A stretch of 64,000 nt of DNA from Arenivirga flava (GCF_030161575.1 NZ_BSUL01000001.1:1302001-1366000), one strand, 5' to 3'. Positions 51,286-61,550 are shown, numbered from the stretch's first letter. The notes: a model not told the origin generated them from the sequence alone. A program made the numbers and translations.

Positions 51286-52511
51286 GCCTTGGCGCCCTTC
51301 GAACGGGAGAGGATGGCGGTCGCGCGGCTGCCCGGCGCGGGCAGGCGGAAGATGGCCCGCACGAGCGGCGGCGCCGCGAGGAACAGCACGATGAAGGACT
51401 GCACGACGAGCACGATGTCGACCGGCACGCCCTCGCTCGCCTGCATGGTGCGGCTGCCCGCTCGGAGCGCGCCGAAGAGGATGCCCGCGGCGAGCACGCC
51501 GAACGGCTTGGAGCGCCCGAGCAGCGCCACCGTGATCGCGTCGAAGCCGATGCTGCCGGCGATGCCGCCGGTGAGCGTCCGCTCGGTGCCCAGGATCTGC
51601 GCCGAGCCGGCGATGCCCATGAGACCGCCCGCGATGGCGAAGGTGACCACGTAGATCAACCCGACGTTGATGCCTGCGGTGCGCGCGGCGCTCGGGCTGA
51701 GCCCGACGGCGCGGATCTTGAAGCCCAGGTTCGACTTGGCGAACAACCACCAGATCGCCACGACGGCCAGCAGCATGGCGACGAAGCCCCAGTGCAGGCG
51801 CCCGACGATGCTCGGGAACATCGCGTCGACCGAGACGGGAGGGCTGATCGGGTTGACCGTGCCGGGCTGCTGCAGCACCGGAGTGGTCAGCAGGTAGTCG
51901 AAGAGCCGCAGCGCGATGTAGTTGAGCATGATCGTGAGGATCACCTCGTGGGCGCCGGTGCGGGCCTTCAGGATGCCGACGATGCCGGCCCAGAAGGCGG
52001 CGCCGACGATGCCGGCGATGAGCGCGACGACGACGTGGAGCACCGGCGGCAGGTCGACGGCGAAGCCGACCCAGCCGGCGAACGCCGCACCCGCGACGAT
52101 CTGGCCGGTGCCGCCGATGTTGAACAGGCCGGCGCGGAAGGCGACGGCGACGCCGAGACCCGCGGCGACGAGCGGAGTCGCGTACACGAGCGTCTCCGAG
52201 ATCGGCCCCAGCATCTCGCCGAGGCTGTCGCCGCGCGGGTTGAACACGGCGCCGCGCAGCAGCGCGCCGTAGGCTCCGCCGACGGCCTCGGCGATGGCGC
52301 CGAGCATGTCGCCCGGTCGCGCGAAGAAGTAGCCGGAGGTCTCCTGCACGTCCTCGTCGCTGGCCGCGATGAGGATGCCGCCGATGACGAAGGAGAGCAG
52401 GATGGCGGCGAGCGAGAGCACGATGCTGCCGGACATGATCTCGCGGACGACCGCTGAGACCCTGCCGTCGCGACGATCGCGCTCCTCGACGGGCGGGACG
52501 ACGGCGCTCAC
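51282..52511 (-). CDS. Nucleoside ABC transporter permease (first subunit)
   Basis: 409 aa, BPD_transp_2 family: FNIGGTGQIVAGAAFAGWVG, GAHEVILTIMLNYIALRL and GLSPSAARTAGINV. GTG start at 52509-52511 overlapping the ATPase stop (GTGA). An acidic/basic cytoplasmic N terminus of about 25 residues precedes the first helix. Confidence 0.93.
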   Translation of the reverse strand: MSAVVPPVEERDRRDGRVSAVVREIMSGSIVLSLAAILLSFVIGGILIAASDEDVQETSGYFFARPGDMLGAIAEAVGGAYGALLRGAVFNPRGDSLGEMLGPISETLVYATPLVAAGLGVAVAFRAGLFNIGGTGQIVAGAAFAGWVGFAVDLPPVLHVVVALIAGIVGAAFWAGIVGILKARTGAHEVILTIMLNYIALRLFDYLLTTPVLQQPGTVNPISPPVSVDAMFPSIVGRLHWGFVAMLLAVVAIWWLFAKSNLGFKIRAVGLSPSAARTAGINVGLIYVVTFAIAGGLMGIAGSAQILGTERTLTGGIAGSIGFDAITVALLGRSKPFGVLAAGILFGALRAGSRTMQASEGVPVDIVLVVQSFIVLFLAAPPLVRAIFRLPAPGSRATAILSRSKGAKA

Positions 52512-54007
52512 GCGACGACCCCCGCCATCAAGCTGCCGAGCCGCTCGCGGCTGGTGTCGGGTGCGACCACGTCGACGATCCTCCCCTGGTACATGACCGC
52601 GATGCGGTCGGCGAGCGCGACGACCTCGTCGAGCTCGGTCGAGACGATGAGCACGGGCACGCCGGCATCGCGGGTGGCGACGATCTGCTCGTGCACGAAC
52701 TGGATGGAGCCGACATCGAGGCCGCGGGTCGGCTGCGATGCGATGAAGAGCTTGAGGGGGCGCGACAGCTCGCGTGCGAGCACGACCTTCTGCTGGTTGC
52801 CGCCGGAGAGCCGGCCGACCTTGGTGTCGACGCCCTGCGAACGGACGTCGTACTCCCGCGACTTCTCCTCGGCGAAGCTGCGCACGGTGCCGAGCTTCAG
52901 CGAGAGGCCGTTGGCGAAGGGGTCGCGGTCGCTGCGATCGAGGATGAGGTTCTCGGCGATCGTGAACTCCTTGACGATGCCGTCGTGCGAGCGGTCCTCC
53001 GGCACGAAGCCGACGCCCGCATCCAGAACCTGCTTCACCGTCCGGCCGATGAGCTCGCGGCCCTCGAGGCTGATGGAGCCCTCGAGACCGCCGAGCAGGC
53101 CGATGATCGCGTTGGCGAGCTCGGTCTGCCCGTTGCCCTGCACACCGGCGACGGCGAGGATCTCACCGCGGCGGATGTCGAGGTCGACGTCGTCGAGGGT
53201 CACGGTCCCCTGCGCATTGCGTGCGCTGAGACCGCGGATGCTCAGGGCGACGTCCCCCGGAGCCGCCGGCTGCTTGTGCACGGTCAGCTCGACGGCGCGG
53301 CCGACCATGAGCGCCGCCAGCTCCTGCGAGCTCGCGGTGGGCTCCGCGCTGCCGACGACCTTGCCACGGCGGATCACCGTGATGACGTCGGCGATGGCGC
53401 GCACCTCGCGCAGCTTGTGCGAGATGAAGACGATGGAGGTGCCCGCCTCCTTGAGCTGGCGCATGATGCCGATCAGCTCATCCGTCTCCTGCGGGGTCAG
53501 CACGGCGGTCGGCTCGTCGAACACGAGCACCTTGGCGTCGCGACTGAGCGCCTTCACGATCTCGACACGCTGCTGCACGCCGACGGGCAGATCCTCGATG
53601 CGCGCGTCCGGGTCGAGTCCGAAGCCGAAGCGCGCCGAGATCTCGCGGACGCGCTGGCGCGCCGTCTCGAGATCGAGCACGCCGGCACCCTTCGTCGGCT
53701 CGTGGCCGAGCATCACGTTCTCGGCGACCGTGAACACGGGCACGAGCATGAAGTGCTGGTGAACCATGCCGATGCCGGCACGCATCGCGTCGCCCGGCCC
53801 GGAGAAGCGCTGCTCGATGCCGTCGAGCAGGATCGACCCCTCCTCGGCCTGGTAGAGGCCGTAGAGCACGTTCATGAGCGTGGATTTGCCGGCACCGTTC
53901 TCACCCAGCAGCGCATGGATCTGCCCGGGTTCGACGACGATGTCGATGGCGTCATTGGCGGTGAAGGCGCCGAAGCGCTTCGTGATACCGCGGAGTTCGA
54001 GTTGCAT
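52508..54007 (-). CDS. Nucleoside ABC transporter ATP-binding protein (double NBD)
   Basis: 499 aa with two nucleotide-binding domains, like RbsA/YufO. Domain 1: LLGENGAGKSTLMN, Walker B LVFDEPTAVL. Domain 2: GVQGNGQTELANAI (degenerate Walker A lacking the GK), signature RLSGGNQQKVVLAREL and SQPTRGLDVGS. This asymmetry is usual for the family. It starts 99 bp after the BMP gene's stop, with a strong hairpin between them. Confidence 0.94.
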   Translation of the reverse strand: MQLELRGITKRFGAFTANDAIDIVVEPGQIHALLGENGAGKSTLMNVLYGLYQAEEGSILLDGIEQRFSGPGDAMRAGIGMVHQHFMLVPVFTVAENVMLGHEPTKGAGVLDLETARQRVREISARFGFGLDPDARIEDLPVGVQQRVEIVKALSRDAKVLVFDEPTAVLTPQETDELIGIMRQLKEAGTSIVFISHKLREVRAIADVITVIRRGKVVGSAEPTASSQELAALMVGRAVELTVHKQPAAPGDVALSIRGLSARNAQGTVTLDDVDLDIRRGEILAVAGVQGNGQTELANAIIGLLGGLEGSISLEGRELIGRTVKQVLDAGVGFVPEDRSHDGIVKEFTIAENLILDRSDRDPFANGLSLKLGTVRSFAEEKSREYDVRSQGVDTKVGRLSGGNQQKVVLARELSRPLKLFIASQPTRGLDVGSIQFVHEQIVATRDAGVPVLIVSTELDEVVALADRIAVMYQGRIVDVVAPDTSRERLGSLMAGVVA

Positions 54008-54059
54008 CGGTTCCCATTAGAGCATCGAGGGGCCGGGACGGCACGCTTCGGACACGGAT

Positions 54060-54092
54060 GACGGGGGGACGACTCCAGGTCGTCCCCCCGTC
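54060..54092 (-). terminator. Strong hairpin between the BMP lipoprotein and ABC genes
   Basis: Perfect 14-bp stem GACGGGGGGACGAC / GTCGTCCCCCCGTC with a 5-nt loop, 15 bp downstream of the BMP gene's stop. It probably terminates or attenuates most transcripts, giving more binding protein than transporter, with partial read-through into the ATPase gene. Confidence 0.85.
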
Positions 54093-54106
54093 GCGGGGGT
54101 GGCCGG

Positions 54107-55201
54107 TCAGGCGGTCGGCGTGCCCTCGGTGGTGATGACGAGCTCGCCCGACTCGATCTGCTCGCGTAGCGCCTCCACCTCGGCGGCCAGCTCGTCGGAG
54201 ACCGACGAAGCCTGGTCGTGGAAGTCCGAGATGGTGACGCCCTCGTTCTCGAGCGTGCCCACGTACGTGGTCGCGTCGAACTCGCCGTTCAGGGCGGCCT
54301 CGATGGTCTCGAACACGGTGAGCTGCAGGCTCTTCTCGACCGAGGTGAGCAGCAGGCTCTTGTACTCGTCGTGCGCCGGGTTGGTGTACCAGTCGGTGTC
54401 GACGCCGACGACGCGGACGCCGTCCGAGGCGAGGGCGGCGATGCCGGTGCCCTGGCCGACCGGGCCGGCGACCGGCATGATGACGTCCGCGCCCTGGGCG
54501 ATCAGCTGCTCGGAGAGGGTTTGACCGGCCGAGATGTCCTCGAAGTTGCCGACGAAGCTGTCGGTGCCGAGCACCTGCACGTCGGTACCATTCGCCTCGT
54601 TGTAGGCCTCGACGCCCTGGGCGTAACCCTCCATGAAGATGGTGACGGAGGGGAACGGGTTGCCACCGAAGGTGCCGACGACACCGGTCTCCGAGACACC
54701 CGCCGCGAGGTAGCCGGCCAGGAAGGCGGCCTGCGCCGTGTCGTAGAGGACGGGCTTGACGTTGTCGAGCGCGAGCGGGCTGAAGTCGTCCTCGCTCAGC
54801 GCCGAGTCGATGATCGCGTAGTTGACGTCCTCGTTCTCGCGCGCCGAGTCGCGGACCGCGTTCGCCAGCGCGAAGCCGACGCCGATGATGATGCCGCAAT
54901 CCTCGCCGACGAGGGCGTTGACGTTCGGCACGTACTCGTCCTCGCTGGTCGACTCCGTCTCGCGGATGGTGATGCCCAGCTCGTCCTCCGCCTGGAGCAG
55001 TCCCGCGTAGGCGGACTCGTTGAACGAGCCGTCCTCGAAGCCGCCGAAGTCCGAGACCATGCAGGCGGTGAAGTCGCTGTTGTCGTCGCCGCCGTTGCCG
55101 GTCGTCTCCTCCGGCGCCTCAGCGCAGCCGGCGAGCACGAGCGCCGAGGCGGCGCCGAACGCGGCGAGCGCCAGCGCCCGCTTGCGAGTGGTGGTGTTCA
55201 C
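54107..55201 (-). CDS. BMP-family nucleoside-binding lipoprotein
   Basis: 364 aa. Lipobox LVLAG-Cys26, an acidic Asn/Gly linker, then a periplasmic-binding fold of the Bmp/PnrA family (VSDFGGFEDGSFNESAYAGL, VGTFGGNPFPSVTIFMEGY, MPVAGPVGQGTG, VVGVDTDWY). Receptor of the nucleoside importer encoded downstream. GTG start at 55199-55201 with AGGAGG upstream. The deoA/cdd genes in the same operon support purine/pyrimidine nucleosides as ligand. Confidence 0.94.
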   Translation of the reverse strand: MNTTTRKRALALAAFGAASALVLAGCAEAPEETTGNGGDDNSDFTACMVSDFGGFEDGSFNESAYAGLLQAEDELGITIRETESTSEDEYVPNVNALVGEDCGIIIGVGFALANAVRDSARENEDVNYAIIDSALSEDDFSPLALDNVKPVLYDTAQAAFLAGYLAAGVSETGVVGTFGGNPFPSVTIFMEGYAQGVEAYNEANGTDVQVLGTDSFVGNFEDISAGQTLSEQLIAQGADVIMPVAGPVGQGTGIAALASDGVRVVGVDTDWYTNPAHDEYKSLLLTSVEKSLQLTVFETIEAALNGEFDATTYVGTLENEGVTISDFHDQASSVSDELAAEVEALREQIESGELVITTEGTPTA

Positions 55202-55372
55202 GTGGATTCCTCCTGGGAAGCATGAGACCGGGTGCGATGTCCCCCGGCCGATCTTGGTCAGAGTACCGGTGGCCCCACCCGACGAATTGCCGTCGTCGGT
55301 ACTCGGTGCGAGACCGTTACGAACTCGCGACCGCGGCGAAACGCACCCGAAATACGACCGCCGTCGCGAGCG

Positions 55373-56494
55373 TCACAGCACGTCGTTGCGACCGGAGAGC
55401 TTGAGCGCGTCGACGACGCCCTTCACGCGCTGCGCATTCTGGCTCGTGGTGACGAGGAGCGCATCCGGGGTGTCCACCACGATGATGTCCTGCACGCCGA
55501 TGAGCGAGATGACGCGGTCGCTGCCGGAGACGACGACGCCGCTGGACGCATCCGCCAGCACGCGGGCGTGCTCGCCCAGCACGGCGAGACCTCCGGCGCG
55601 TCCTCCGTTGTGCAGCTTGGCGATGGCGGCGAAGTCGCCGACGTCGTCCCAGTCGAAGTCGCCGGGGATCACCGCGAGGCGGCCAGCCGCGGCTGCCGGC
55701 TCGGCGACGGTGTAGTCGATGGCGATCTTCTCGAGGCCGGGCCAGATGCGGTCGACGGCCGGGCCCCGCAGGACCGGGTCGTCCCAGGCGTCGGCGAGCT
55801 CCTGGAGACCGGCCAGGAGCGCGGGCCGATTGCGGCCGATCTCCTCGAGCAGCACGTCGGCCCGGGAGATGAACATGCCGGCGTTCCAGACGTAGTCGCC
55901 GGTCTCGAGGTACCCGACGGCCGTGTCGTAGTCGGGCTTCTCGACGAAGGAGCGCACCGCTCGGGCGTGCGCGGCGCCATCCACCGTCAGCGCATCGCCG
56001 GTGTGGATGTAACCGAAGCCGATCGCCGGCTCGGTCGGCGTGATGCCGATGGTCGCGATGTACCCGGCGTCAGCGGCGGCGACGGCCTCGGCGACCGTGC
56101 GACGGAATCCGCGCCCGTCGTTGATGACGTGGTCCGCGGCGAACGAGCCGATGATCACATCGGGCTGCCTGCGCACGAGGATCGCCGCGGCGAGACCGAT
56201 CGCCGCGGTCGAGTCCTTCGGCTCGACCTCGAGCACGATGTTGCGGTCCTCGAGCTCCGGCAGCTGCTTCTCCACGGCGGCGCGGTGCGAGCGTCCCGTG
56301 ACCACCATGATCCGCTGCTCCCCGCTGATCGGGGCGAGGCGGTCCCAGGTGGAGCGCAGCAGGGTGCTGCCGGAGCCGGTCAGGTCGTGCAGGAACTTCG
56401 GCGCGTCGGCACGGGAGAGCGGCCAGAGCCTGGACCCGATGCCGCCGGCGGGGATGATGCTGTAGAAGCGGGAGATCGGGTCCTGGTTCACCAT
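55373..56494 (-). CDS. manC: Mannose-1-phosphate guanylyltransferase
   Basis: 373 aa nucleotidyltransferase. PAGGIGSRLWPLSRADAPKF (N-terminal signature with catalytic Arg/Lys), VVTGRSHRAAVEKQLPEL, GYIHTGD and FVEKPD motifs, and FDWDDVGDF near 280. Makes GDP-mannose from mannose-1-phosphate and GTP. Single-domain form without a fused isomerase cupin. Divergent from a GT4 that probably uses GDP-mannose; the product may also feed the exopolysaccharide locus at 15-30 kb. Confidence 0.93.
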   Translation of the reverse strand: MVNQDPISRFYSIIPAGGIGSRLWPLSRADAPKFLHDLTGSGSTLLRSTWDRLAPISGEQRIMVVTGRSHRAAVEKQLPELEDRNIVLEVEPKDSTAAIGLAAAILVRRQPDVIIGSFAADHVINDGRGFRRTVAEAVAAADAGYIATIGITPTEPAIGFGYIHTGDALTVDGAAHARAVRSFVEKPDYDTAVGYLETGDYVWNAGMFISRADVLLEEIGRNRPALLAGLQELADAWDDPVLRGPAVDRIWPGLEKIAIDYTVAEPAAAAGRLAVIPGDFDWDDVGDFAAIAKLHNGGRAGGLAVLGEHARVLADASSGVVVSGSDRVISLIGVQDIIVVDTPDALLVTTSQNAQRVKGVVDALKLSGRNDVL

Positions 56495-56626
56495 GCGCTC
56501 ACCCTATCCAGTGAGTGCCGAGAGCCCGTTCACCGCCTCTTCACCGAGCCCTCATCGCACCGTCGCCCGCCGCATCCGACCCGCTGCCTAACCTGCGGGG
56601 ACAGGCCCGGATCGGAGATCAGGATC

Positions 56627-57796
56627 ATGCGAGTCGCAGTCGTCAGCGAGAGCTTCCTCCCCACCGTCAACGGCGTCACCGGCAGCGTCTGCAAGGTGCT
56701 CGAGCACCTGCGCGAGCGCGGCGACGACGCCATCGTGATCGCCCCCGCCGCGGGCGCGCCGGCCGAGTACGCGGGCTTCCCCGTGCACGAGGTGCCGGCC
56801 CTCGCCTATCGGCAGTTCCCGGTCGGCCTGCCGAGCCCGCTCGTGCAGCGGATCCTCGCCGACTTCCAGCCCGACGTGCTGCACGCCGCGTCGCCCTTCC
56901 TGCTCGGTGCGCACGGCATCTGGGCGGCGAACCGGCTCGGCGTGCCGAGCGTCGCCGTGTTCCAGACGGATGTGCCGGGCTACGCCCGCAGGAACGGCAT
57001 GAGGGCGGCGGTGAAGCTGGCCTGGCGCATCGTCCGCTGGGTGCACGAGGGCGCCGAGCTGACGCTCGTGCCGTCGAGCGCATCGCAGGCCGACCTCGAG
57101 GGCGCGGGGATCCGGCGCCTCGCCCGGTGGGGGCGCGGCGTGGACCTCGACCGGTACCACCCCCGCAACCGGGACCTGCCCGCCGCTGCCGCGATGCGCG
57201 AGCGGCTCGCTCCGGGCGGCGAGGTCGTGGTCGGCTACGTGGGTCGCATCGCGCCCGAGAAGCAGCTCGAGCGGCTGGCGCGGCTCCGCGGTGTGCGGGG
57301 GATCCGTCTCGCGATCGTCGGCGACGGGCCCGCCATGCCCTCGGTGCGGCATGCGCTGCGAGGGGTGCCGACGACCTTCCTGGGCATGCTGCGCGGCGAC
57401 GACCTGGCCGCCGCCTACGGGGCCATGGACGTCTTCGTGCACACCGGCGACGAGGAGACCTTCGGGCAGACGATCCAGGAGGCGCACGCCGCGGGTCTGC
57501 CGGTGATCGCCCCGCGCGCGGGCGGACCCGTCGACCTCGTGCATCCTGCGCTCGACGGCTTCCTCTTCGAGCCGGACGACCTCGGTCAGCTGCGCGACGC
57601 CGTGCAGGTGCTCGTCCGGCAGCCCGAGCTGCGGGCGCGCATGGGCGAAGCCGGCCGACGATCGGTGCTCGGGCGTTCGTGGCGGGCGGTCGGCGACGAG
57701 CTCATCGGCCATTACGAGGCCGCGATGCGCTCCCGATCGCTGAGCCCCGGGTCGCCGTCGAGCCGGCAGGCGGTCGCTCCGGAGCCGGCCCGATAA
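56627..57796 (+). CDS. Family 4 glycosyltransferase, MgtA-like mannosyltransferase
   Basis: 389 aa. SESFLPTVNGVTGSV at the N terminus, FQTDVPGYARR, WGRGVDLDRYHP, VGYVGRIAPEKQLERL and the EETFGQTIQEAHAAGLPVIA donor motif are the order found in GDP-mannose-dependent alpha-mannosyltransferases such as mycobacterial MgtA, which act on phosphatidylinositol or glucuronosyl-diacylglycerol. ATG 56627 follows GGAGATCAGGA. The proline-rich C-terminal tail of about 25 residues looks disordered. Neighbouring manC supports GDP-mannose as donor. Confidence 0.85.
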   Translation: MRVAVVSESFLPTVNGVTGSVCKVLEHLRERGDDAIVIAPAAGAPAEYAGFPVHEVPALAYRQFPVGLPSPLVQRILADFQPDVLHAASPFLLGAHGIWAANRLGVPSVAVFQTDVPGYARRNGMRAAVKLAWRIVRWVHEGAELTLVPSSASQADLEGAGIRRLARWGRGVDLDRYHPRNRDLPAAAAMRERLAPGGEVVVGYVGRIAPEKQLERLARLRGVRGIRLAIVGDGPAMPSVRHALRGVPTTFLGMLRGDDLAAAYGAMDVFVHTGDEETFGQTIQEAHAAGLPVIAPRAGGPVDLVHPALDGFLFEPDDLGQLRDAVQVLVRQPELRARMGEAGRRSVLGRSWRAVGDELIGHYEAAMRSRSLSPGSPSSRQAVAPEPAR

Positions 57797-57912
57797 GGAC
57801 TGCCTAAGGGGCGCCCCGACGGATGCCGGGTTAGGCTGATCCCGCCCCTCGCCCGGGGCGAATCAGCGCAGTGCCGCGGGGAGTGCGGCACGCATCCGCA
57901 AGGAGGTCGCTC

Positions 57913-58347
57913 GTGACAGTGGAGTCAGGTGGAGCCGTGAAGGCCCCGCCGATCGAGACCCCGAAGCGTGGCCTGCGCGCGCCCGCCGGGACGCTCTACC
58001 GCGGCACCGAGGGCATGTGGTCGTGGGTGCTCCACCGCATCACCGGCACCGCCATCTACTTCTTCCTGCTCGTGCACATCCTCGACACGGCGCTCATCCG
58101 CGTCTCCCCCGAGGCGTACAACGCGGTGATCAGCGCCTACCAGACCGAGATCATGGGCCTCGGCGAGGTCGCGCTGGTCGGCGCGATCGTCTTCCACGCC
58201 TTCAACGGGCTGCGCATCATCCTGATCGACTTCTGGGGTTGGGCCACGCAGCACCACCGGCTCATGTTCTGGATCGTCGTCGGCCTCTGGGTCGTGACGA
58301 TGCTCGCGTTCACCCCGCGCCACCTGATCAACGTCTTCAGCCACTGA
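57913..58347 (+). CDS. sdhC: Succinate dehydrogenase cytochrome b556 subunit
   Basis: 144 aa, three helices. WSWVLHRITGTAIYFFLLVH is the SdhC quinone/heme signature (Ser, Arg; His in the first helix) and FHAFNGLRIILIDF holds a likely heme-ligand His. GTG at 57913 with AAGGAGG at 57900-57906. First gene of sdhCDAB. Confidence 0.93.
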   Translation: MTVESGGAVKAPPIETPKRGLRAPAGTLYRGTEGMWSWVLHRITGTAIYFFLLVHILDTALIRVSPEAYNAVISAYQTEIMGLGEVALVGAIVFHAFNGLRIILIDFWGWATQHHRLMFWIVVGLWVVTMLAFTPRHLINVFSH

Positions 58348-58360
58348 GAGGGGCACCGCG

Positions 58361-58804
58361 ATGACTGCAATCCCCGCACCGCGCTCCGGCGGAGGCCGAG
58401 GCGGACGCCGCACCAACTGGGAGAAGTGGGGCTGGATCTACATGCGCGCCAGCGGCGTGCTGCTGATCGTCCTCATCTTCGGGCACCTCTTCGTCAACCT
58501 GATGACAGGCGAGGGCGTCAGCCAGATCAGCTTCGGCTTCGTCGCCGGCAAGCTGGCCAACCCGTTCTGGCAGTGGTGGGACGTGGCCATGCTGTGGCTC
58601 GCCCTCATCCACGGCGCCAACGGCATGCGCACCCTCGTCAACGACTACGTGAGCCGTCCGAAGGTGCGTGCGGCGCTGAAGATCGCGCTCGTCGGCTCGA
58701 CCGCCGCGCTGATCGTGCTCGGCACGCTCGTCGTCTTCACCTTCGACCCGTGCCTCGGCGCCGACGAGTTCCCCGACCTCGTCCTGTCGATCTGCACCGC
58801 CTGA
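58361..58804 (+). CDS. sdhD: Succinate dehydrogenase membrane anchor subunit
   Basis: 147 aa. A Gly/Arg-rich N terminus (residues 1-25) followed by three helices. FGHLFVNLMTGEGV and the LALIHGANGMRTLVNDYV segment carry conserved His residues for heme and quinone. 13 bp after sdhC. Confidence 0.9.
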   Translation: MTAIPAPRSGGGRGGRRTNWEKWGWIYMRASGVLLIVLIFGHLFVNLMTGEGVSQISFGFVAGKLANPFWQWWDVAMLWLALIHGANGMRTLVNDYVSRPKVRAALKIALVGSTAALIVLGTLVVFTFDPCLGADEFPDLVLSICTA

Positions 58805-58825
58805 CCACCACAGCTGAGGAATAGC

Positions 58826-60631
58826 GTGACCACGACTGCCCCGATCGAGTCCACCGTCATCGACGGAGTGCACTACCACCAGTACGACATCGTCATCGTC
58901 GGAGCCGGCGGCGCCGGGATGCGGGCGGCCATCGAGGCCGGACCGAAGGCCCGGACGGCGGTCATCTCGAAGCTCTACCCGACGCGCTCGCACACGGGCG
59001 CCGCGCAGGGCGGCATGGCCGCCGCCCTCGCGAACGTCGAGGAGGACAGCTGGGAGTGGCACACCTTCGACACCGTGAAGGGCGGCGACTACCTCGTCGA
59101 CCAGGACGCGGCGGAGATCCTCGCGAAGGAGGCCATCGACGCGGTCATCGACCTCGAGAACATGGGCCTGCCCTTCAACCGCACCCCCGACGGCAAGATC
59201 GACCAGCGCCGCTTCGGCGGGCACACGGCCGACCACGGCAAGTCGCCGGTGCGCCGCGCGTGCTACGCCGCCGACCGCACGGGTCACATGATCCTGCAGA
59301 CGCTCTACCAGAACTGCGTCAAGCACGGCATCGAGTTCTTCAACGAGTTCTACGTGCTCGACCTGATCATGGCCGAGATCGACGGCGTCCAGCAGCAGGC
59401 GGGCGTCGTGGCCTACGAGCTGCGCACCGGCGAGATCCACGTCTTCCACTCGAAGGCCACGATCTTCGCGACCGGCGGCTTCGGCAAGATCTTCAAGACC
59501 ACCTCGAACGCGCACACCCTCACCGGCGACGGCGTCGGCATCATCTGGCGCAAGAAGCTGCCGCTGGAGGACATGGAGTTCTTCCAGTTCCACCCGACCG
59601 GGCTCGCGGGCCTCGGCATCCTGCTCACCGAGGGCGCCCGCGGCGAGGGCGCGATCCTGCGCAACGCGAGCGGCGAGCGCTTCATGGAGCGCTACGCGCC
59701 GACCATCAAGGATCTCGCCCCGCGCGACATCGTCGCCCGCTGCATGGTGCAGGAGGTGCTCGACGGTCGCGGGGCCGGCCCGCACAAGGACTACGTCTAC
59801 CTCGACTGCACCCACCTCGGCGCCGAGGTGCTCGAGACCAAGCTGCCCGACATCACCGAGTTCGCGCGCACGTACCTCGGCGTCGATCCCGTCGTCGAGC
59901 CGGTGCCGGTGTTCCCGACCGCGCACTACGCGATGGGCGGCATCCCGACGAACGTGAAGGCGGAGGTGCTCGCCGACAACACGACCGTCGTGCCCGGCCT
60001 CTACGCCGCCGGCGAGTGCGCCTGCGTGAGCGTGCACGGCTCGAACCGCCTCGGCACGAACTCGCTGCTCGACATCAACGTCTTCGGCAAGCGCAGCGGC
60101 AACAACGCCGCCGAGTACGTCAAGACGGCGGACTTCGTGCCGCTGCCCGAGGACCCGGCCGCGGAGGTGCGGGGCATGCTCGAGGGCATCCGCTCGTCCA
60201 CCGGATCGGAGCGCGTCGCGCAGATCCGCAAGGAGCTGCAGGAGTCGATGGACCGCTGCGCGCAGGTGTTCCGCACCGAGGAGAGCCTGGAGGAGGTCAC
60301 GGGCATCATCCACGGGCTGCGCGAGCGCTACCGCGACGTCGCAGTGCACGACAAGGGCAGGCGTTTCAACACCGACCTGCTCGAGGCGGTCGAGCTCGGC
60401 TTCCTGCTCGACCTCGCCGAGGTGCTCGTCTTCAGCGCCAAGAACCGCAAGGAGAGCCGCGGCGGGCACATGCGCGACGACTACCCGAAGCGCGACGACG
60501 AGAACTACATGCAGCACACGATGGCCTACCTCACCGGCGACCCGCACTCGTCGACGGCGGCGGACCACATCCGACTCGACTGGAAGCCCGTCGTGATCAC
60601 CAACTACCAGCCCATGGAGAGGAAGTACTGA
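58826..60631 (+). CDS. sdhA: Succinate dehydrogenase flavoprotein subunit
   Basis: 601 aa. FAD-binding [12 protein letters not shown], flavinylation His in [35 protein letters not shown], the catalytic [19 protein letters not shown] loop and [13 protein letters not shown]. Oxidises succinate to fumarate in the TCA cycle and passes electrons to SdhB. GTG start at 58826 with GAGGA. The stop overlaps the sdhB start (TGATG). Confidence 0.96.
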   Translation: MTTTAPIESTVIDGVHYHQYDIVIVGAGGAGMRAAIEAGPKARTAVISKLYPTRSHTGAAQGGMAAALANVEEDSWEWHTFDTVKGGDYLVDQDAAEILAKEAIDAVIDLENMGLPFNRTPDGKIDQRRFGGHTADHGKSPVRRACYAADRTGHMILQTLYQNCVKHGIEFFNEFYVLDLIMAEIDGVQQQAGVVAYELRTGEIHVFHSKATIFATGGFGKIFKTTSNAHTLTGDGVGIIWRKKLPLEDMEFFQFHPTGLAGLGILLTEGARGEGAILRNASGERFMERYAPTIKDLAPRDIVARCMVQEVLDGRGAGPHKDYVYLDCTHLGAEVLETKLPDITEFARTYLGVDPVVEPVPVFPTAHYAMGGIPTNVKAEVLADNTTVVPGLYAAGECACVSVHGSNRLGTNSLLDINVFGKRSGNNAAEYVKTADFVPLPEDPAAEVRGMLEGIRSSTGSERVAQIRKELQESMDRCAQVFRTEESLEEVTGIIHGLRERYRDVAVHDKGRRFNTDLLEAVELGFLLDLAEVLVFSAKNRKESRGGHMRDDYPKRDDENYMQHTMAYLTGDPHSSTAADHIRLDWKPVVITNYQPMERKY

Positions 60632-61395
60632 TGACCCTCACCCAGGAGGCACCGGCCGCCGGCGGCGCCGAGGAGGCCGTCGAGCCGTTCCCAGTGACCA
60701 TCATCGTCCGCCGCTTCGACCCGGAGACGATGGAGGAGCCGGTCTGGCAGGACTTCGACGTGCAGATGTACCCGACGGACCGCATCCTCGACGCCCTGCA
60801 CCAGATCAAGTGGGAGCAGGACGGCACGCTCGCGTTCCGCCGCTCCTGCGCGCACGGCATCTGCGGCTCGGATGCGATGCGCATCAACGGCCGCAACCGC
60901 CTCGCCTGCAAGACGCTGATCAAGGACCTCGACATCTCGCAGCCGATCTACGTGGAGGCGATCAAGGGCCTGCCCCTCGAGAAGGACCTCATCGTCGACA
61001 TGGAGCCCTTCTTCGAGAGCTTCCGCGAGGTGCAGCCGTTCCTGCAGGCGTCCAAGCCCGCCGAGAAGGGCAAGGAGCGCGTGCAGTCCGTCGCCGAGCG
61101 CGCCCGCTTCGACGACACCACGAAGTGCATCCTCTGCGCCGCGTGCACCTCGTCGTGCCCGGTGTTCTGGACGGACGGCCAGTACTTCGGCCCCGCCGCG
61201 ATCGTGAACGCGCACCGCTTCATCTTCGACTCGCGCGACGACCAGGCCGAGGTGCGCCTCGACATCCTCAACGACCAGGAGGGCGTCTGGCGCTGCCGCA
61301 CGACCTTCAACTGCACCGAGGCGTGCCCGCGCGGCATCCAGGTGACCAAGGCCATCGCCGAGGTCAAGCAGGCGGTGCTGCGCGGGCGCGCGTAG
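60631..61395 (+). CDS. sdhB: Succinate dehydrogenase iron-sulfur subunit
   Basis: 254 aa. [2Fe-2S] ligands Cys73, Cys78, Asp81 and Cys93 in SCAHGICGSD...LAC (the Asp ligand as in E. coli). [4Fe-4S]/[3Fe-4S] ligands in CILCAACTSSCP (166-177) and FNCTEACP (227-233). Transfers electrons from SdhA to the membrane quinone. A strong terminator follows at 61408-61440. Confidence 0.96.
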   Translation: MTLTQEAPAAGGAEEAVEPFPVTIIVRRFDPETMEEPVWQDFDVQMYPTDRILDALHQIKWEQDGTLAFRRSCAHGICGSDAMRINGRNRLACKTLIKDLDISQPIYVEAIKGLPLEKDLIVDMEPFFESFREVQPFLQASKPAEKGKERVQSVAERARFDDTTKCILCAACTSSCPVFWTDGQYFGPAAIVNAHRFIFDSRDDQAEVRLDILNDQEGVWRCRTTFNCTEACPRGIQVTKAIAEVKQAVLRGRA

Positions 61396-61407
61396 CCGCA
61401 CGTCGTT

Positions 61408-61440
61408 CGAAGGGCCGGTGCCGGTGGCGCCGGCCCTTCG
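61408..61440. terminator. Terminator of the sdhCDAB operon
   Basis: CGAAGGGCCGG (61408-61418) pairs perfectly with CCGGCCCTTCG (61430-61440); 11-nt loop. Located 12 bp after the sdhB stop. Confidence 0.85.
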
Positions 61441-61550
61441 TCCTGAGCGGGTGTGACCTTGGGCGGGCTGCGGGTCAGCCGCGAGGATGACCCGGGCGGA
61501 TGCGGGGGCCGCTAGCGTGGCAGCAAACGCAGTAGACTTCAGGGGGAATC

